The notes under the pieces are model-generated. The model saw nothing but the letters and a program-made list of their open reading frames with translations. It made no database searches and was not told where the DNA came from. Position numbers and translations under genes: made by a program. A DNA stretch of 64,000 nt. It comes from Gaetbulibacter sp. 4G1. Lineage in GTDB: Bacteria > Bacteroidota > Bacteroidia > Flavobacteriales > Flavobacteriaceae. Shown here in pieces: positions 51,870 through 61,401 of the stretch; the first letter of the stretch is position 1, and every line of letters begins with the position of its first letter. The stretch lies in assembly GCF_002741945.1 (NCBI RefSeq), contig NZ_MDVN01000018.1, forward strand, positions 124,001-188,000, read 5' to 3'.

Positions 51870-53075
51870 TTAGGCGTTTATAATAGTAACTTTTCTTTTT
51901 ACTATAATAAACACTATAAATGACAAAATACCAAAAATTGAAAACCCAATAAATAATGGTAGTACCGATGTGGAAACAAAACCACCTATATAGTTTGCAA
52001 TTGGTACTGCCATTACGGTTGAAACAAATCCGTTTATTGCCGCTCCTATACCAGCTATATGTCCAAGAGGTTGCATAGCTAAAGCTCGTAAGTTTCCAAA
52101 TAAAAAACCTACTGCAAAAAATTGTAAAGCAAAAAAGGTTAATAATATAGCTATACTTGGATTTTCTCCAGAAGAGAATATAACTACATATAAAATTGAT
52201 ATAATAGCGTAGGCTATACAGGAAACATAAGCAATTTTCATCATGCCATATTTAACTACAAATCTGCTATTTAAAAAGGTAGCTAATCCAACAGAAATAG
52301 CTAAACTTGCAAATATATAAGGAAACATATCTGCCAAATTATATTGTTCTTGAAATATTTGTTGCGACGTACTTAAATACACCATAAACGACCCTGTAAT
52401 AAAGCCAGAAATTAATGTAAACGCTACAGCATCTTTATGTTTAAAAAATTCTTTTGTACCATCAATAAAAAGATGGCTTGTAAATTTAATACGCTTATCT
52501 TTTCCTAATGTTTCTGGCTGTCGTAGCCAAAACCAAATCATTATTAAAATACCAAAAACCAAATTAAAATAAAATACTGATTCCCAATTGTAAAGGTTAA
52601 TTAAAAACTGACCTAAAGCAGGAGCTACTACAGGAACTAAAATAAAAAACATCACAACTATTGATAGTATTTTAGCCATGTAATTGCCACTATAAGAATC
52701 TCTTATCATAGATATACTCAAACTTCTGGGAGACGATAATCCAACTCCTTGCAATACTCTACCTAGAATCATCATTTCAAAATTTTTAGTAGTAACGCAA
52801 ATAATGCTAGCTATTATAAAAACTATAAACCCAATATATACAATAGGTTTTCTTCCAAAGCTGTCAGATAATGGCCCGAAAAGAAGTTGTCCAAACCCTA
52901 AGCCTAAAAAAATCATCGTAATTAAAAGCTGATTATTGGCAGGGTTTGTAACCCCCAAAGCACTTCCTATTTCTGGTAAGGCAGGTAATAAGGCGTCTAT
53001 AGATAAAGCAACAATAGACATTAATGATGCCATTAAAGCTACAAATTCAAATTTGAAAGTGTTGTTATTTTGCAT
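51870..53075 (-). CDS. Bcr/CflA-type multidrug efflux MFS transporter
   Basis: 401 residues, twelve membrane helices. DHA1 signatures: LPEIGSALGV near the N-terminus, FGQLLFGPLSDSFGRKPIVY (motif A in loop 2-3) and GRVLQGVGLSS with ARSLSISMIRD-like RSLSISMIRD. Exports drugs by proton antiport. It is convergent with the DinB gene 8 bp away. Confidence 0.9.
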   Translation of the reverse strand: MQNNNTFKFEFVALMASLMSIVALSIDALLPALPEIGSALGVTNPANNQLLITMIFLGLGFGQLLFGPLSDSFGRKPIVYIGFIVFIIASIICVTTKNFEMMILGRVLQGVGLSSPRSLSISMIRDSYSGNYMAKILSIVVMFFILVPVVAPALGQFLINLYNWESVFYFNLVFGILIMIWFWLRQPETLGKDKRIKFTSHLFIDGTKEFFKHKDAVAFTLISGFITGSFMVYLSTSQQIFQEQYNLADMFPYIFASLAISVGLATFLNSRFVVKYGMMKIAYVSCIAYAIISILYVVIFSSGENPSIAILLTFFALQFFAVGFLFGNLRALAMQPLGHIAGIGAAINGFVSTVMAVPIANYIGGFVSTSVLPLFIGFSIFGILSFIVFIIVKRKVTIINA

Positions 53076-53079
53076 TGGG

Positions 53080-53087
53080 CAAAAATA
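53080..53087 (-). promoter_or_regulatory. -7 element TATTTTTG of the MFS gene
   Basis: Minus-strand TAnnTTTG match only 4 bases before the ATG at 53075, so the transcript is predicted to be leaderless. Confidence 0.5.
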
Positions 53088-53143
53088 AGTTAATTTAACG
53101 TCGTAAAAGGTTATTTTATATTAATTTGAAATATTAATATTCT

Positions 53144-53151
53144 TAAATTTG
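53144..53151 (+). promoter_or_regulatory. -7 element TAAATTTG of the DinB-like gene
   Basis: Plus-strand TAnnTTTG match overlapping the in-frame TTG at 53149; the ATG at 53170 is the true start. Confidence 0.5.
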
Positions 53152-53169
53152 TTTATCAATTTAAAAGGT

Positions 53170-53616
53170 ATGGGTACAGAAACATTAATAAAAATATTTA
53201 AAAGGGATTTAGATAGGTTAAAAGGTGAAATTGAATCTTATAATGATGAAAAAAATCTTTGGGTTTTAAAAGATGGTATTAGCAATTGTGCTGGTAATTT
53301 ATGTTTGCATTTAGTTGGAAACCTTAACCATTTTATTGGAGCTGAATTTGGGAAATCAGGTTATGTAAGACAAAGAGACTTAGAGTTTTCACTAAAAGAT
53401 GTACCAAGAACAGAGCTAATAAAGCAAGTAAACGATGTAAAGCTTATTGTTGAGAATACTTTAAAAACTCTAACACATGATGACTTACAAAAAGAATACT
53501 CACGTCGCGTTTTTGAAGACAAAATGACCACAGAATTTTTTTTAACACATTTAACAACGCATTTAGCGTACCATCTGGGACAAATAAATTACCATAGACG
53601 CTTATTAGATTCTTAA
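53170..53616 (+). CDS. DinB-like / DUF1572-type protein
   Basis: 148 residues from the ATG at 53170. Features: GNLCLHLVGNLNHFIGAEFG in the second helix and THLAYHLGQINYHRRL at the end, with the expected histidines. DUF1572 proteins belong to the DinB superfamily and are common in Bacteroidota. Function unknown; a thiol transferase role is possible. Confidence 0.82.
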   Translation: MGTETLIKIFKRDLDRLKGEIESYNDEKNLWVLKDGISNCAGNLCLHLVGNLNHFIGAEFGKSGYVRQRDLEFSLKDVPRTELIKQVNDVKLIVENTLKTLTHDDLQKEYSRRVFEDKMTTEFFLTHLTTHLAYHLGQINYHRRLLDS

Positions 53617-53659
53617 ATATTTTTGTTTTTTTCAACTCAACTTTTGATATTAAAAAACT

Positions 53660-53667
53660 TAACTTTG
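53660..53667 (+). promoter_or_regulatory. -7 element TAACTTTG before the DEAD-like gene
   Basis: TAnnTTTG match 20 bases before the ATG at 53688. No -33 TTTG at usual spacing. Confidence 0.45.
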
Positions 53668-53687
53668 TTGTTTAAACAAAACCTTTT

Positions 53688-54296
53688 ATGTCTTTTAAAA
53701 AATTAATTGAACCATTAGCAGATACTATTAGTAATAAAGGGTTTGAAGAACCTTTACCGCTTCAAAAACAAATCTTATCTAAAATAAAAGGAGGCGCAAG
53801 TTTATTTGCAATAGCACCAGATGGAAAAGGTAAAACTACAAGTATTGTAATTAGTGTTATACAGAAACTAAAAACGGCTTTTGAAGATGCCCCACGAGCG
53901 TTAATTTTTGTAAAAGACAAACAGGCTGCACAAGATTTAGAAAGGGTGTTTAACGATTTTAAAAGAGGAACAGATTTACGAGTGTATTGTGCATATGATG
54001 AGTATGATATTGATTCACAACGGGATGAAATTTATATAGGAACCGATATTGTAATTGCAACACCAAAGCGGTTGAATAAGTTATTTTACATGAATGGGAT
54101 TAATTTGAATAAACTGCAAATGTTTATTGTTGAAGATGCCGATTTTTTATTTAGAAATAATAATCTGTCAGAAGTTACCAGAACACCAGAAAGTATTGGT
54201 AAATGCCAATACCTTATTTTTGCTTCTAAGTTTGATGCGCGTTTTGAGCGTTGGCAAGACTCCTTTATGTATAACGCTCAAGTTGTTAAACTTTAA
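53688..54296 (+). CDS. Single-domain DEAD-box-like protein (RecA domain 1 only)
   Basis: 202 residues, half the size of a DEAD-box helicase. The Q-motif region (GFEEPLPLQKQIL), P-loop APDGKGKTTS (motif I) and TPKRL (motif Ib) are visible. Motif II reads EDAD instead of DEAD, and motif III (SAT) is not clear (LIFAS). The second RecA domain with motifs V and VI is absent, and no frame of that kind follows. It may bind ATP and RNA without unwinding, or act with a partner. Not an obvious truncation: the C-terminus ends cleanly. Confidence 0.75.
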   Translation: MSFKKLIEPLADTISNKGFEEPLPLQKQILSKIKGGASLFAIAPDGKGKTTSIVISVIQKLKTAFEDAPRALIFVKDKQAAQDLERVFNDFKRGTDLRVYCAYDEYDIDSQRDEIYIGTDIVIATPKRLNKLFYMNGINLNKLQMFIVEDADFLFRNNNLSEVTRTPESIGKCQYLIFASKFDARFERWQDSFMYNAQVVKL

Positions 54297-54380
54297 GCAT
54301 TTTCGTTAAACCCATCTTAAAGTTTTAGGGCATTCTTAATTTGATGCCTACTTTTATCATTCAACTAAATCATTCCAAAA

Positions 54381-55469
54381 ATGAATTTTAAAAAAATTAG
54401 TATTCTGTGCTTAACATTGTCTTTAATTTACAATAGTAATGCACAAGATGTTTCTTTTGAAGATTATAATCCAACATCAACACTTGTAGTACCGGGGAAA
54501 GTTATTAAAAAAGCAAAATTCCCATTCATTGATATACATGGTCATCAATACAGAATGCCAACACAAAATTTAACTCCAGTTATTGCAGCAATGGACACCT
54601 TGAATATGGGAATTATGGTGAATTTAAGTGGTCGTTCTGGTGAAGATTTACAGAAATCTGTAAAGAATATTGCAGATCATTACCCAAATCGGTTTGTTGT
54701 TTTTGCTAATATTAATTTTAATGGAGCAGGGGCAGATGGTTGGATTGAAGAAAAAGTTAATCAGTTAAAAGAAGATGTGAAAAATGGTGCACGAGGACTA
54801 AAAGTATACAAAAGCCTAGGTATGTATAATAAAGATGTTAATGGAGATAGATTGGCTATTGATGATGAACGATTAAATCCTATTTGGGAGGCTTGTGGAG
54901 ATTTAGGAATTCCAGTATTAATTCACTCAGCGGACCCTAAATCTTTTTGGGATGAATTTGATATAGATAACGAACGTTGGTTAGAACTTAAAACACACCC
55001 GCGAAGAAAACGTAGTGTAACAGATCCGGCGCCTTGGGAACAAATTATTGCTGAACAACACCATATGTTTAAAAATCACCCGAAAACTATATTTATAAAT
55101 GCGCATATGGGTTGGTATGCAAATAACTTAGGAAAACTAGGAAAGTTACTTGATGAGATCCCAAATATGAATGTTGGTATTGGAGCTATTATTGCCGAAT
55201 TGGGTAGACAACCTCGATTTGCAAAAGCTTTTTTTATAAAATATCAAGATAGAATTCTTTTTGGAAAAGATAGTTGGAAGCCAGAAGAGTTTCCAACTTA
55301 TTTTAGAGTTTTAGAAAGTAACGATGAGTATTTTCCATATCACAAAAAATACCACGCATTTTGGGCAATGTATGGTTTAGATTTACCAGATGAAGTTCTT
55401 AAAAAAGTATATTATAAAAATGCACTACGCATTGTTCCGGGTTTAGATAAAAGTTTATTTCCAAATTAA
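54381..55469 (+). CDS. Secreted amidohydrolase-family protein
   Basis: 362 residues with a signal peptide (ISILCLTLSLIYNSNAQ). Amidohydrolase-2 (TIM-barrel) features: metal motif FIDIHGHQY, GLKVYKSLG with a possible bridging lysine, PVLIHSADP, IFINAHMGWY and the catalytic aspartate in LFGKDSW. It probably hydrolyses or decarboxylates a small cyclic or carboxylated compound in the periplasm. Substrate unknown. Single-gene unit. Confidence 0.85.
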   Translation: MNFKKISILCLTLSLIYNSNAQDVSFEDYNPTSTLVVPGKVIKKAKFPFIDIHGHQYRMPTQNLTPVIAAMDTLNMGIMVNLSGRSGEDLQKSVKNIADHYPNRFVVFANINFNGAGADGWIEEKVNQLKEDVKNGARGLKVYKSLGMYNKDVNGDRLAIDDERLNPIWEACGDLGIPVLIHSADPKSFWDEFDIDNERWLELKTHPRRKRSVTDPAPWEQIIAEQHHMFKNHPKTIFINAHMGWYANNLGKLGKLLDEIPNMNVGIGAIIAELGRQPRFAKAFFIKYQDRILFGKDSWKPEEFPTYFRVLESNDEYFPYHKKYHAFWAMYGLDLPDEVLKKVYYKNALRIVPGLDKSLFPN

Positions 55470-55556
55470 AACTTATTAAATACTTAGTATGGGGTATTTA
55501 TTATTGAGATTTAATTGCTTAATTTTAAGAAGATTAATAATTTAAGTTTAAATACC

Positions 55557-56189
55557 ATGCGCTTTAGAATTCAAGAACGATATACAGCAGATGATAGAAT
55601 ATTTTTGATTGTAGAAATTATCATCACTTTTATATGCATGTTTATTCCGCTTATCTTATTTTTAATAGATAAACAAGTAAGACCAAGTATAAGTGCCTAC
55701 GTAGATATGAAGGATAGCTATATTTTTGGATTATTATTTGGTATTGCAGGAATGACGTTTTTGCTTAATGGTGCTTTATATTTTAAAGTTGAGAATGATG
55801 AAAAGAGAAAGCCCCAACTTAAATCAATATCTGTTTTGAATCAATCTATTTATGATAAGAAACGAATTGGGAAATGGTATAATGTGGTTTTTGGTATTTC
55901 ACTTATTGGAATAGCTGTTTTTCACTATAATAGAAATATATCTGAATACATTCATATAGCTTTTGCTTTAATATTTTTTGTTGGAAGTGCGATAGTTATC
56001 TTTTTTATTCATGATCCCGAGGATAAGTGGAAAAGTAGAATTTTAGCAATAGTATCTGTTGCATGTTTAGCAATATCATTTTTTACTAATGGAAGCTTTA
56101 TTTCCTTATTTTGGGCAGAAACTATTGCGCTAATTATTATTGCAATACATTATATATTAGAATCTTATAGAATCTGTTTGGAATTTTAA
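55557..56189 (+). CDS. Six-helix membrane protein of unknown function
   Basis: 210 residues from the ATG at 55557 (a longer frame from 55515 adds 14 residues). Membrane helices at about 16-38, 53-75, 108-127, 133-155, 163-180 and 184-205. The loops are short and charged, and no transport or enzyme motif is seen. It precedes the AAA ATPase gene by 101 bp on the same strand. Together they form an accessory-looking pair between a secreted amidohydrolase and the carboxylase operon. Confidence 0.65.
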   Translation: MRFRIQERYTADDRIFLIVEIIITFICMFIPLILFLIDKQVRPSISAYVDMKDSYIFGLLFGIAGMTFLLNGALYFKVENDEKRKPQLKSISVLNQSIYDKKRIGKWYNVVFGISLIGIAVFHYNRNISEYIHIAFALIFFVGSAIVIFFIHDPEDKWKSRILAIVSVACLAISFFTNGSFISLFWAETIALIIIAIHYILESYRICLEF

Positions 56190-56290
56190 GTCATTTGTTG
56201 AAGAAAATTCCTATTTTTACTTCTTACTTAGTATACTATCAAATGTTTTAATGAAATACTAAATTGTATAGTTTTAAAAACATCTAAGAA

Positions 56291-57721
56291 ATGAATGATT
56301 TTTACGAAGATTGGGGATATGTCTCTAACCCTTTTATCACTTCACCTTTAACTGCTGGGGAAAAAGGGTCAGAGTTATTAATAGGTAGAGAAAAGGAAAA
56401 GCGAAAACTTGTAAATAGGCTTAAATCAGATTCAGGAATTGTAACAATCGAAGGAGCAAACGGAATTGGTAAAACAAGCATTGTAAATGTTGCTTCTTAT
56501 GAGTTATTTGAGGATAGTTTGAAACAGAAATCAAAAAAAATTTTTATACCATGTAAAGATCATTTTCAATTGTCTGCTAATTGTGATGTAAATGAATTTA
56601 TAGATAGCATTTACTTTTCTATCGCTCAAACAATATTAGATAAATCTGAATATTTCAAAACTCATTTACGTTTGTCAGCTAGTTTAGAAACATGGCTTAA
56701 TGCTCCTGAAATAGAGACTATTCAGGCTCAAGTAGCTGGGTTTGGATTTGGTCATAATAGCTCATTGAATACATCTGAAGGATATTCTAAAAGTGGTTTT
56801 AAAAAGGAAATAAAGGATTGCCTCAAGAGTTTGTTTCCTTCTAAAGATTTTGGTTTTATGATTTGTATGATTGATAACTTAGAATTACTAAAATCCTCAG
56901 ATAAAGCAAAAGAAGTTTTAGAAGTTTTAAGAGATGAATTGTTTACTATAAAAGGTGTTAAATGGATATTTTCTGGATCACATGGTATTATTAGAAGCTT
57001 AGTTAGCTCTTCAAGGTTATCTGGCTTTTTGCTTAAACCAATAGTTTTGGATGAAGTCAAGAGTATATATGTACCTAAATTATTGACGTCAAGAATTAAT
57101 TCTTTTAAGTCTCATATTGATGATATTCCTTATGCACCTTTTACAGATGAAGACTTTGTTTCTCTATACTCTAATTTGGATGGAAATTTAAGAGAAGTTT
57201 TTACAAAAATTTCTTCCTATTGTTTAGATGTTTATGAGAGTGATAGAGAACCAGATTTCCCTGCTCAGAAAAATAAGAGGTTTGAAAAATGGCTTAGTGA
57301 AGAAAGGTATCAAACTATTGCATCAGTTAGAGATGTAGCTGATTCTAGAAGCTTGAAATTATTAAAATTAATAATAAAAAGAGATGGAAATATTACGAAA
57401 TCGAAGTTAAAAAAACTTGATTTTGAAAATATAAAAGCTGTTCTTGAAAGTATCGATCAGTTAGAATCAGCTGGTTTAGTTTCAAAAATGGTATATCAAC
57501 TTAATGAGTTGGAAAGATTAAACAGTTCTTACGGAGAATATAAGATTAGCGAAGGGCAACTTTTAGGTTCTTCTGAAAAAACTGAATTAAAGGAAGCAAC
57601 AGATGATATTTTAAAAAAAATCGATCAAAAAGCGAAGAATGTTATTAATGGAAGTTTAAATAATGTACTGAGAAATATTCTAGTTTTGCCAAAAGGTTAT
57701 TTTATCTACAATAAATTGTAA
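56291..57721 (+). CDS. AAA/STAND-like ATPase with C-terminal winged helix
   Basis: 476 residues. ATPase core: N-terminal YVSNPFITSP and LLIGREKEKRKLVNRL precede the P-loop GANGIGKTS (about 55-63). Walker B is MICMIDNLELL (about 197) and a sensor-1-like segment is WIFSGSHG (about 223). The C-terminal third (about 345-420) looks like a winged-helix unit. This layout occurs in ExeA/ORC-like ATPases and STAND-type proteins, some of which act in phage defence or transposition; the family is not certain. Convergent with the carboxylase operon, 10 bp between stops. Confidence 0.7.
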   Translation: MNDFYEDWGYVSNPFITSPLTAGEKGSELLIGREKEKRKLVNRLKSDSGIVTIEGANGIGKTSIVNVASYELFEDSLKQKSKKIFIPCKDHFQLSANCDVNEFIDSIYFSIAQTILDKSEYFKTHLRLSASLETWLNAPEIETIQAQVAGFGFGHNSSLNTSEGYSKSGFKKEIKDCLKSLFPSKDFGFMICMIDNLELLKSSDKAKEVLEVLRDELFTIKGVKWIFSGSHGIIRSLVSSSRLSGFLLKPIVLDEVKSIYVPKLLTSRINSFKSHIDDIPYAPFTDEDFVSLYSNLDGNLREVFTKISSYCLDVYESDREPDFPAQKNKRFEKWLSEERYQTIASVRDVADSRSLKLLKLIIKRDGNITKSKLKKLDFENIKAVLESIDQLESAGLVSKMVYQLNELERLNSSYGEYKISEGQLLGSSEKTELKEATDDILKKIDQKAKNVINGSLNNVLRNILVLPKGYFIYNKL

Positions 57722-57731
57722 TATATATATA

Positions 57732-59282
57732 TTACAAGGGAATATTTCCATGTTTCCGTTTTGGAGTATCTACTACTTTGTCTTCAAGCATAGAAAATGC
57801 TTTTATAAGTTTACGTCGTGTATTTTTAGGTAAAATAACTTCATCTATAAACCCTCGCTGTGCTGCACGATACGGGTTTGCAAATTTTTCGGCGTATTCA
57901 GTTTCTTTTTCAGCTAATTTTTCAGCAGGATCATCTGCGGCTGCAATCTCTCTTCTAAATATAATCTCACTAGCTCCTTTAGCTCCCATAACGGCTATTT
58001 CTGCTCCTGGCCATGCAAAGTTTAAGTCGGCACCAATATGTTTAGAATTCATAACATCGTAAGCACCGCCATAAGCTTTTCTGGTAATTACCGTAACTCT
58101 TGGCACGGTGGCTTCGCTTAGTGCATACAATAGTTTAGCACCATGAACTATAATACCATTCCATTCTTGATCGGTTCCAGGTAAAAACCCTGGTACATCT
58201 ACTAAAACTAGTAATGGAATATTAAAACAGTCGCAAAAACGTGTAAACCGAGCCGCTTTAGTAGAGCTTTTTACTCCTAATACACCAGCTAAAAATTGAG
58301 GCTGATTAGCAATTATTCCAACACTTCGCCCTCCTAAGCGAGCAAATCCAACAATAATATTTTCTGCATAGTCTTTATGAATTTCATAGAAAGAATCTTC
58401 ATCTATAATGCCAGAGATAACCTCATGCATGTCATAAGGTTTATTTGGATTATCGGGAACTATATCAGATAAAACATCTCTTATTTCATCTTTGAGTTTA
58501 AAGTCTAATTTTTCAGTAGTCTCTGTATTATTTTGTGGTAAGTAGCTTAAAAGCTTTTTTAAATCTTCAAGACATTCAATATCATTTGCTGAAGTTTTGT
58601 GCGCAACACCAGATTTTGATGCATGGGTGAATGCTCCTCCTAATTCTTCGCTTGTAACTTCTTCGTTGGTAACTGTTTTTACTACATTGGGGCCTGTTAC
58701 AAACATGTAACTAGTATTTTCTACCATCATTGTAAAATCTGTCATGGCAGGAGAATATACAGCACCGCCTGCACAAGGTCCCATAATAGCTGAGATTTGT
58801 GGAATGACTCCAGATGCTTGAACATTTCTATAAAAAATATCGGCATAACCGCCTAAAGACCTCACACCTTCTTGAATACGTGCGCCACCAGAATCGTTTA
58901 AACCAATAATTGGAGCTCCAACTTTTACTGCTAAATCCATAATCTTACAAATTTTTTCAGCGTGTGTTTCGGATAATGCTCCACCAAAAACCGTAAAATC
59001 TTGAGCGTATACATATACTAATCTACCATTTACAGTACCATAACCAGTAATTACCCCATCACCAAAATAGATTTCTTTTTCCATCCCAAAATCGGTTGTT
59101 CTATGAGTTACCAGCATACCAATTTCTTCAAAAGAACCATCATCCATTAAATAATTAACTCGCTCTCTGGCTGTTAATTTTTTCTTTGCATGTTGTTTGT
59201 CAATGCGTTTTTGTCCACCTCCTAAATGTGCTAAAGCAATACGTTCATTGAGTTTGTTTAGTTTATTTTCTTTTGAGCTCAT
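57732..59282 (-). CDS. Acyl-CoA carboxylase beta subunit (carboxyltransferase, propionyl-CoA type)
   Basis: 516 residues, normal for PccB/AccD5-type enzymes. Features: [19 protein letters not shown], the first oxyanion hole in [26 protein letters not shown], and the C-terminal [16 protein letters not shown]. It transfers CO2 from carboxybiotin to propionyl-CoA or acetyl-CoA. Last gene of the operon BCCP, biotin carboxylase, carboxyltransferase (minus strand). The set suits the propionyl-CoA to methylmalonyl-CoA step of branched-chain amino-acid breakdown. Confidence 0.92.
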   Translation of the reverse strand: MSSKENKLNKLNERIALAHLGGGQKRIDKQHAKKKLTARERVNYLMDDGSFEEIGMLVTHRTTDFGMEKEIYFGDGVITGYGTVNGRLVYVYAQDFTVFGGALSETHAEKICKIMDLAVKVGAPIIGLNDSGGARIQEGVRSLGGYADIFYRNVQASGVIPQISAIMGPCAGGAVYSPAMTDFTMMVENTSYMFVTGPNVVKTVTNEEVTSEELGGAFTHASKSGVAHKTSANDIECLEDLKKLLSYLPQNNTETTEKLDFKLKDEIRDVLSDIVPDNPNKPYDMHEVISGIIDEDSFYEIHKDYAENIIVGFARLGGRSVGIIANQPQFLAGVLGVKSSTKAARFTRFCDCFNIPLLVLVDVPGFLPGTDQEWNGIIVHGAKLLYALSEATVPRVTVITRKAYGGAYDVMNSKHIGADLNFAWPGAEIAVMGAKGASEIIFRREIAAADDPAEKLAEKETEYAEKFANPYRAAQRGFIDEVILPKNTRRKLIKAFSMLEDKVVDTPKRKHGNIPL

Positions 59283-59337
59283 ATCTTTTTTTGCTAAGTC
59301 GCAAAGTTGCGAAGTTTAATGGTTTAATTTTATTAAC

Positions 59338-60777
59338 TTATTTAGGTAATCGTAATAAGCTTTGATCTTTTATATATTGTTTTACAGCAATAAGAGCTGC
59401 AATTTTCGCTTCGTTTTCCGTTTCTTTTTGTAAAGCTTCTGGTGAATAATAATTCTTTACAAAATGTGTGTCAAAATTTCCAGAACGGAAAGCATCATGA
59501 TTACAAACGTATTTCCCAAATGGGAGTGTGGTTTGAACCCCTTCAACATGATAGTTTTCAATGGCTTTTATCATAAGTTGAATGGCTTCATCTCTAGTGT
59601 TTCCATAGGTAATTAATTTTGAAAGCATCGGGTCGTAATAAATTGGAATATCCATACCTTCTTCAAAACCATTATCTACACGAATGTTTTTTCCAACCGG
59701 GAGTTTATATACATCTAAGTGCCCAACACTTGGTAAGAAACTGTTTAACGGGTCTTCAGCGTAAACACGTAATTCTAAAGCATGTCCGTTAATTTTTAAA
59801 TCTTCTTGTTTTACTTGAAGTGCTTCATCACGAGCTACTCGAATTTGAAGTTCAACTAAATCTACACCAGAAATTAATTCGGTAACAGGATGTTCTACTT
59901 GTAGTCTTGTATTCATTTCTAAAAAGTAGAAATTATGTTCAGCATCTAATAAAAACTCGACAGTTCCAGCGCCTAAATAATCGCAAGATTTTGCAACATT
60001 AATAGCCGCTTGACCCATTTTTTCACGTAACTCGGGAGTTAAAACACAAGAAGGAGCTTCTTCAACCACTTTTTGATGACGCCGTTGAATACTGCATTCT
60101 CGCTCAAAGAAATGCAATACATTACCATGACTATCTGCCATGACTTGAATTTCTATATGTCGAGGAGAAGTAACATATTTTTCAACAAAAACAGAACCAT
60201 CACCAAAAGCAGAAGTAGCTTCACTTATTGCGCGTTTCATTTGTTCTTCAACATCTTTTTCTTGATCTACAACACGCATGCCTTTACCGCCGCCGCCAGC
60301 TGCTGCTTTAATAAGAATTGGGAACCCTATCTGTTTTGCAATTTCAACCGCTTCAATTGGGTTTGTAATAGCTCTGTCAACACCAGGAACCATAGGAATA
60401 TCGTAATCTTTTACAGCGTCTTTAGCGGCAAGTTTGTCGCCCATCATCTTTATGGCTTTTGAACGTGGACCAATAAAAATGATGTTATTTTTTTCGGCAA
60501 GTTCAGCAAAATCTGCATTTTCACTTAAAAAACCATAACCTGGATGAATGGCATCTACCTGCAATTGCTTAGCAACTTTAATAATTTTATCGCCTCTTAA
60601 ATAGGATTGGCTTGAAGGAGGTTCTCCAATACAAACGGCTTCATCTGCAAATTTTACATGCGGCGCATTTCTATCTGCAGTAGAAAACACTGCTACCGTT
60701 TTTATGCCCATTTTTTGAGCCGTTTTCATAACTCTAATAGCTATTTCACCTCTGTTTGCAATTAATATTTTTTTCAT
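59338..60777 (-). CDS. Biotin carboxylase subunit of acyl-CoA carboxylase
   Basis: 479 residues. ATP-grasp enzyme of the AccC/PccA type: start KKILIANRGEIAIRVMKTA, GYGFLSENADFAE, the glycine-rich loop AAAGGGGKGMRVV, ERECSIQRRHQKVVEEAPS and EMNTRLQVEHPVTE near the active site. It carboxylates biotin on the carrier with ATP and bicarbonate. It lies 3 bp after the carrier gene, in the same operon. Confidence 0.95.
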   Translation of the reverse strand: MKKILIANRGEIAIRVMKTAQKMGIKTVAVFSTADRNAPHVKFADEAVCIGEPPSSQSYLRGDKIIKVAKQLQVDAIHPGYGFLSENADFAELAEKNNIIFIGPRSKAIKMMGDKLAAKDAVKDYDIPMVPGVDRAITNPIEAVEIAKQIGFPILIKAAAGGGGKGMRVVDQEKDVEEQMKRAISEATSAFGDGSVFVEKYVTSPRHIEIQVMADSHGNVLHFFERECSIQRRHQKVVEEAPSCVLTPELREKMGQAAINVAKSCDYLGAGTVEFLLDAEHNFYFLEMNTRLQVEHPVTELISGVDLVELQIRVARDEALQVKQEDLKINGHALELRVYAEDPLNSFLPSVGHLDVYKLPVGKNIRVDNGFEEGMDIPIYYDPMLSKLITYGNTRDEAIQLMIKAIENYHVEGVQTTLPFGKYVCNHDAFRSGNFDTHFVKNYYSPEALQKETENEAKIAALIAVKQYIKDQSLLRLPK

Positions 60778-60780
60778 AGT

Positions 60781-61266
60781 CTATTGAAATTCAATTAACA
60801 ACTGATTTTTTTCTACAGCATCACCTTTGTTTACTGAAATAGATTTAATAACACCATCTCTGGGAGATGTAATAATATTTTCCATTTTCATGGCTTCAAG
60901 AATTAATAATGTATCATTTTCTTTAACTTCTTGATTAACTTTAATTGCAATATCTAAAATTAAACCAGGCATAGGGGCCTTTATAGAATCGACATGTTTA
61001 GCTGAACCAATTTCAAACCCCATATCTTTAATTAAAAGGTCTAAGTTATTGAAAATGCTAACGTTATAAGTATTGTTGTTAACTTTTACTTTGTACGATT
61101 TTGTATTTAAATCTGCATTAACCATTTCAGATTTATAAGATTTGTTTTGCTGAAGAACATGATATTCAGTTTCTGAAACTTGCAAAGCATCTAGAGTAGA
61201 TAGATCTTCGTCTTTAATTTCAAAATCGAAAGTATTATTTACGTTGGCTTTAAAAATATTACTCAT
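60781..61266 (-). CDS. Biotin/lipoyl carrier protein of the acyl-CoA carboxylase
   Basis: 161 residues. The C-terminal biotinyl domain has the target lysine in EAMKMEN (about residue 126) with the flanking APMPGLILDI. The N-terminal 85 residues are a beta-rich region found in separate BCCPs of Bacteroidota acyl-CoA carboxylases. Carries carboxybiotin between the two enzyme subunits. First gene of the operon. Confidence 0.93.
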   Translation of the reverse strand: MSNIFKANVNNTFDFEIKDEDLSTLDALQVSETEYHVLQQNKSYKSEMVNADLNTKSYKVKVNNNTYNVSIFNNLDLLIKDMGFEIGSAKHVDSIKAPMPGLILDIAIKVNQEVKENDTLLILEAMKMENIITSPRDGVIKSISVNKGDAVEKNQLLIEFQ

Positions 61267-61311
61267 AAGCGTTGTAATTTAGTTCGTAGTAAATATAATT
61301 ATAATGTACGT

Positions 61312-61341
61312 GAATTGATTCTTATTTTTAGGAATCAATTC
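61312..61341. terminator. Hairpin downstream of prsW, possible terminator
   Basis: Perfect 10-bp stem GAATTGATTC with its complement and a 10-base loop, 61 bases after the prsW stop on the minus strand and ahead of the carrier gene. There is no strong T-run on either strand, so function as terminator is uncertain. Confidence 0.4.
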
Positions 61342-61401
61342 TGTTTTGTTTGGTAAAATTATTTAATTATTGAGCAAGAAAACATGAATTTTATCATGTA
61401 T

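Noticed and set aside
55557-57721. Named anti-phage system
   Set aside because: Neither protein shows a motif that fixes it to a described system, so only a possible role is reported.
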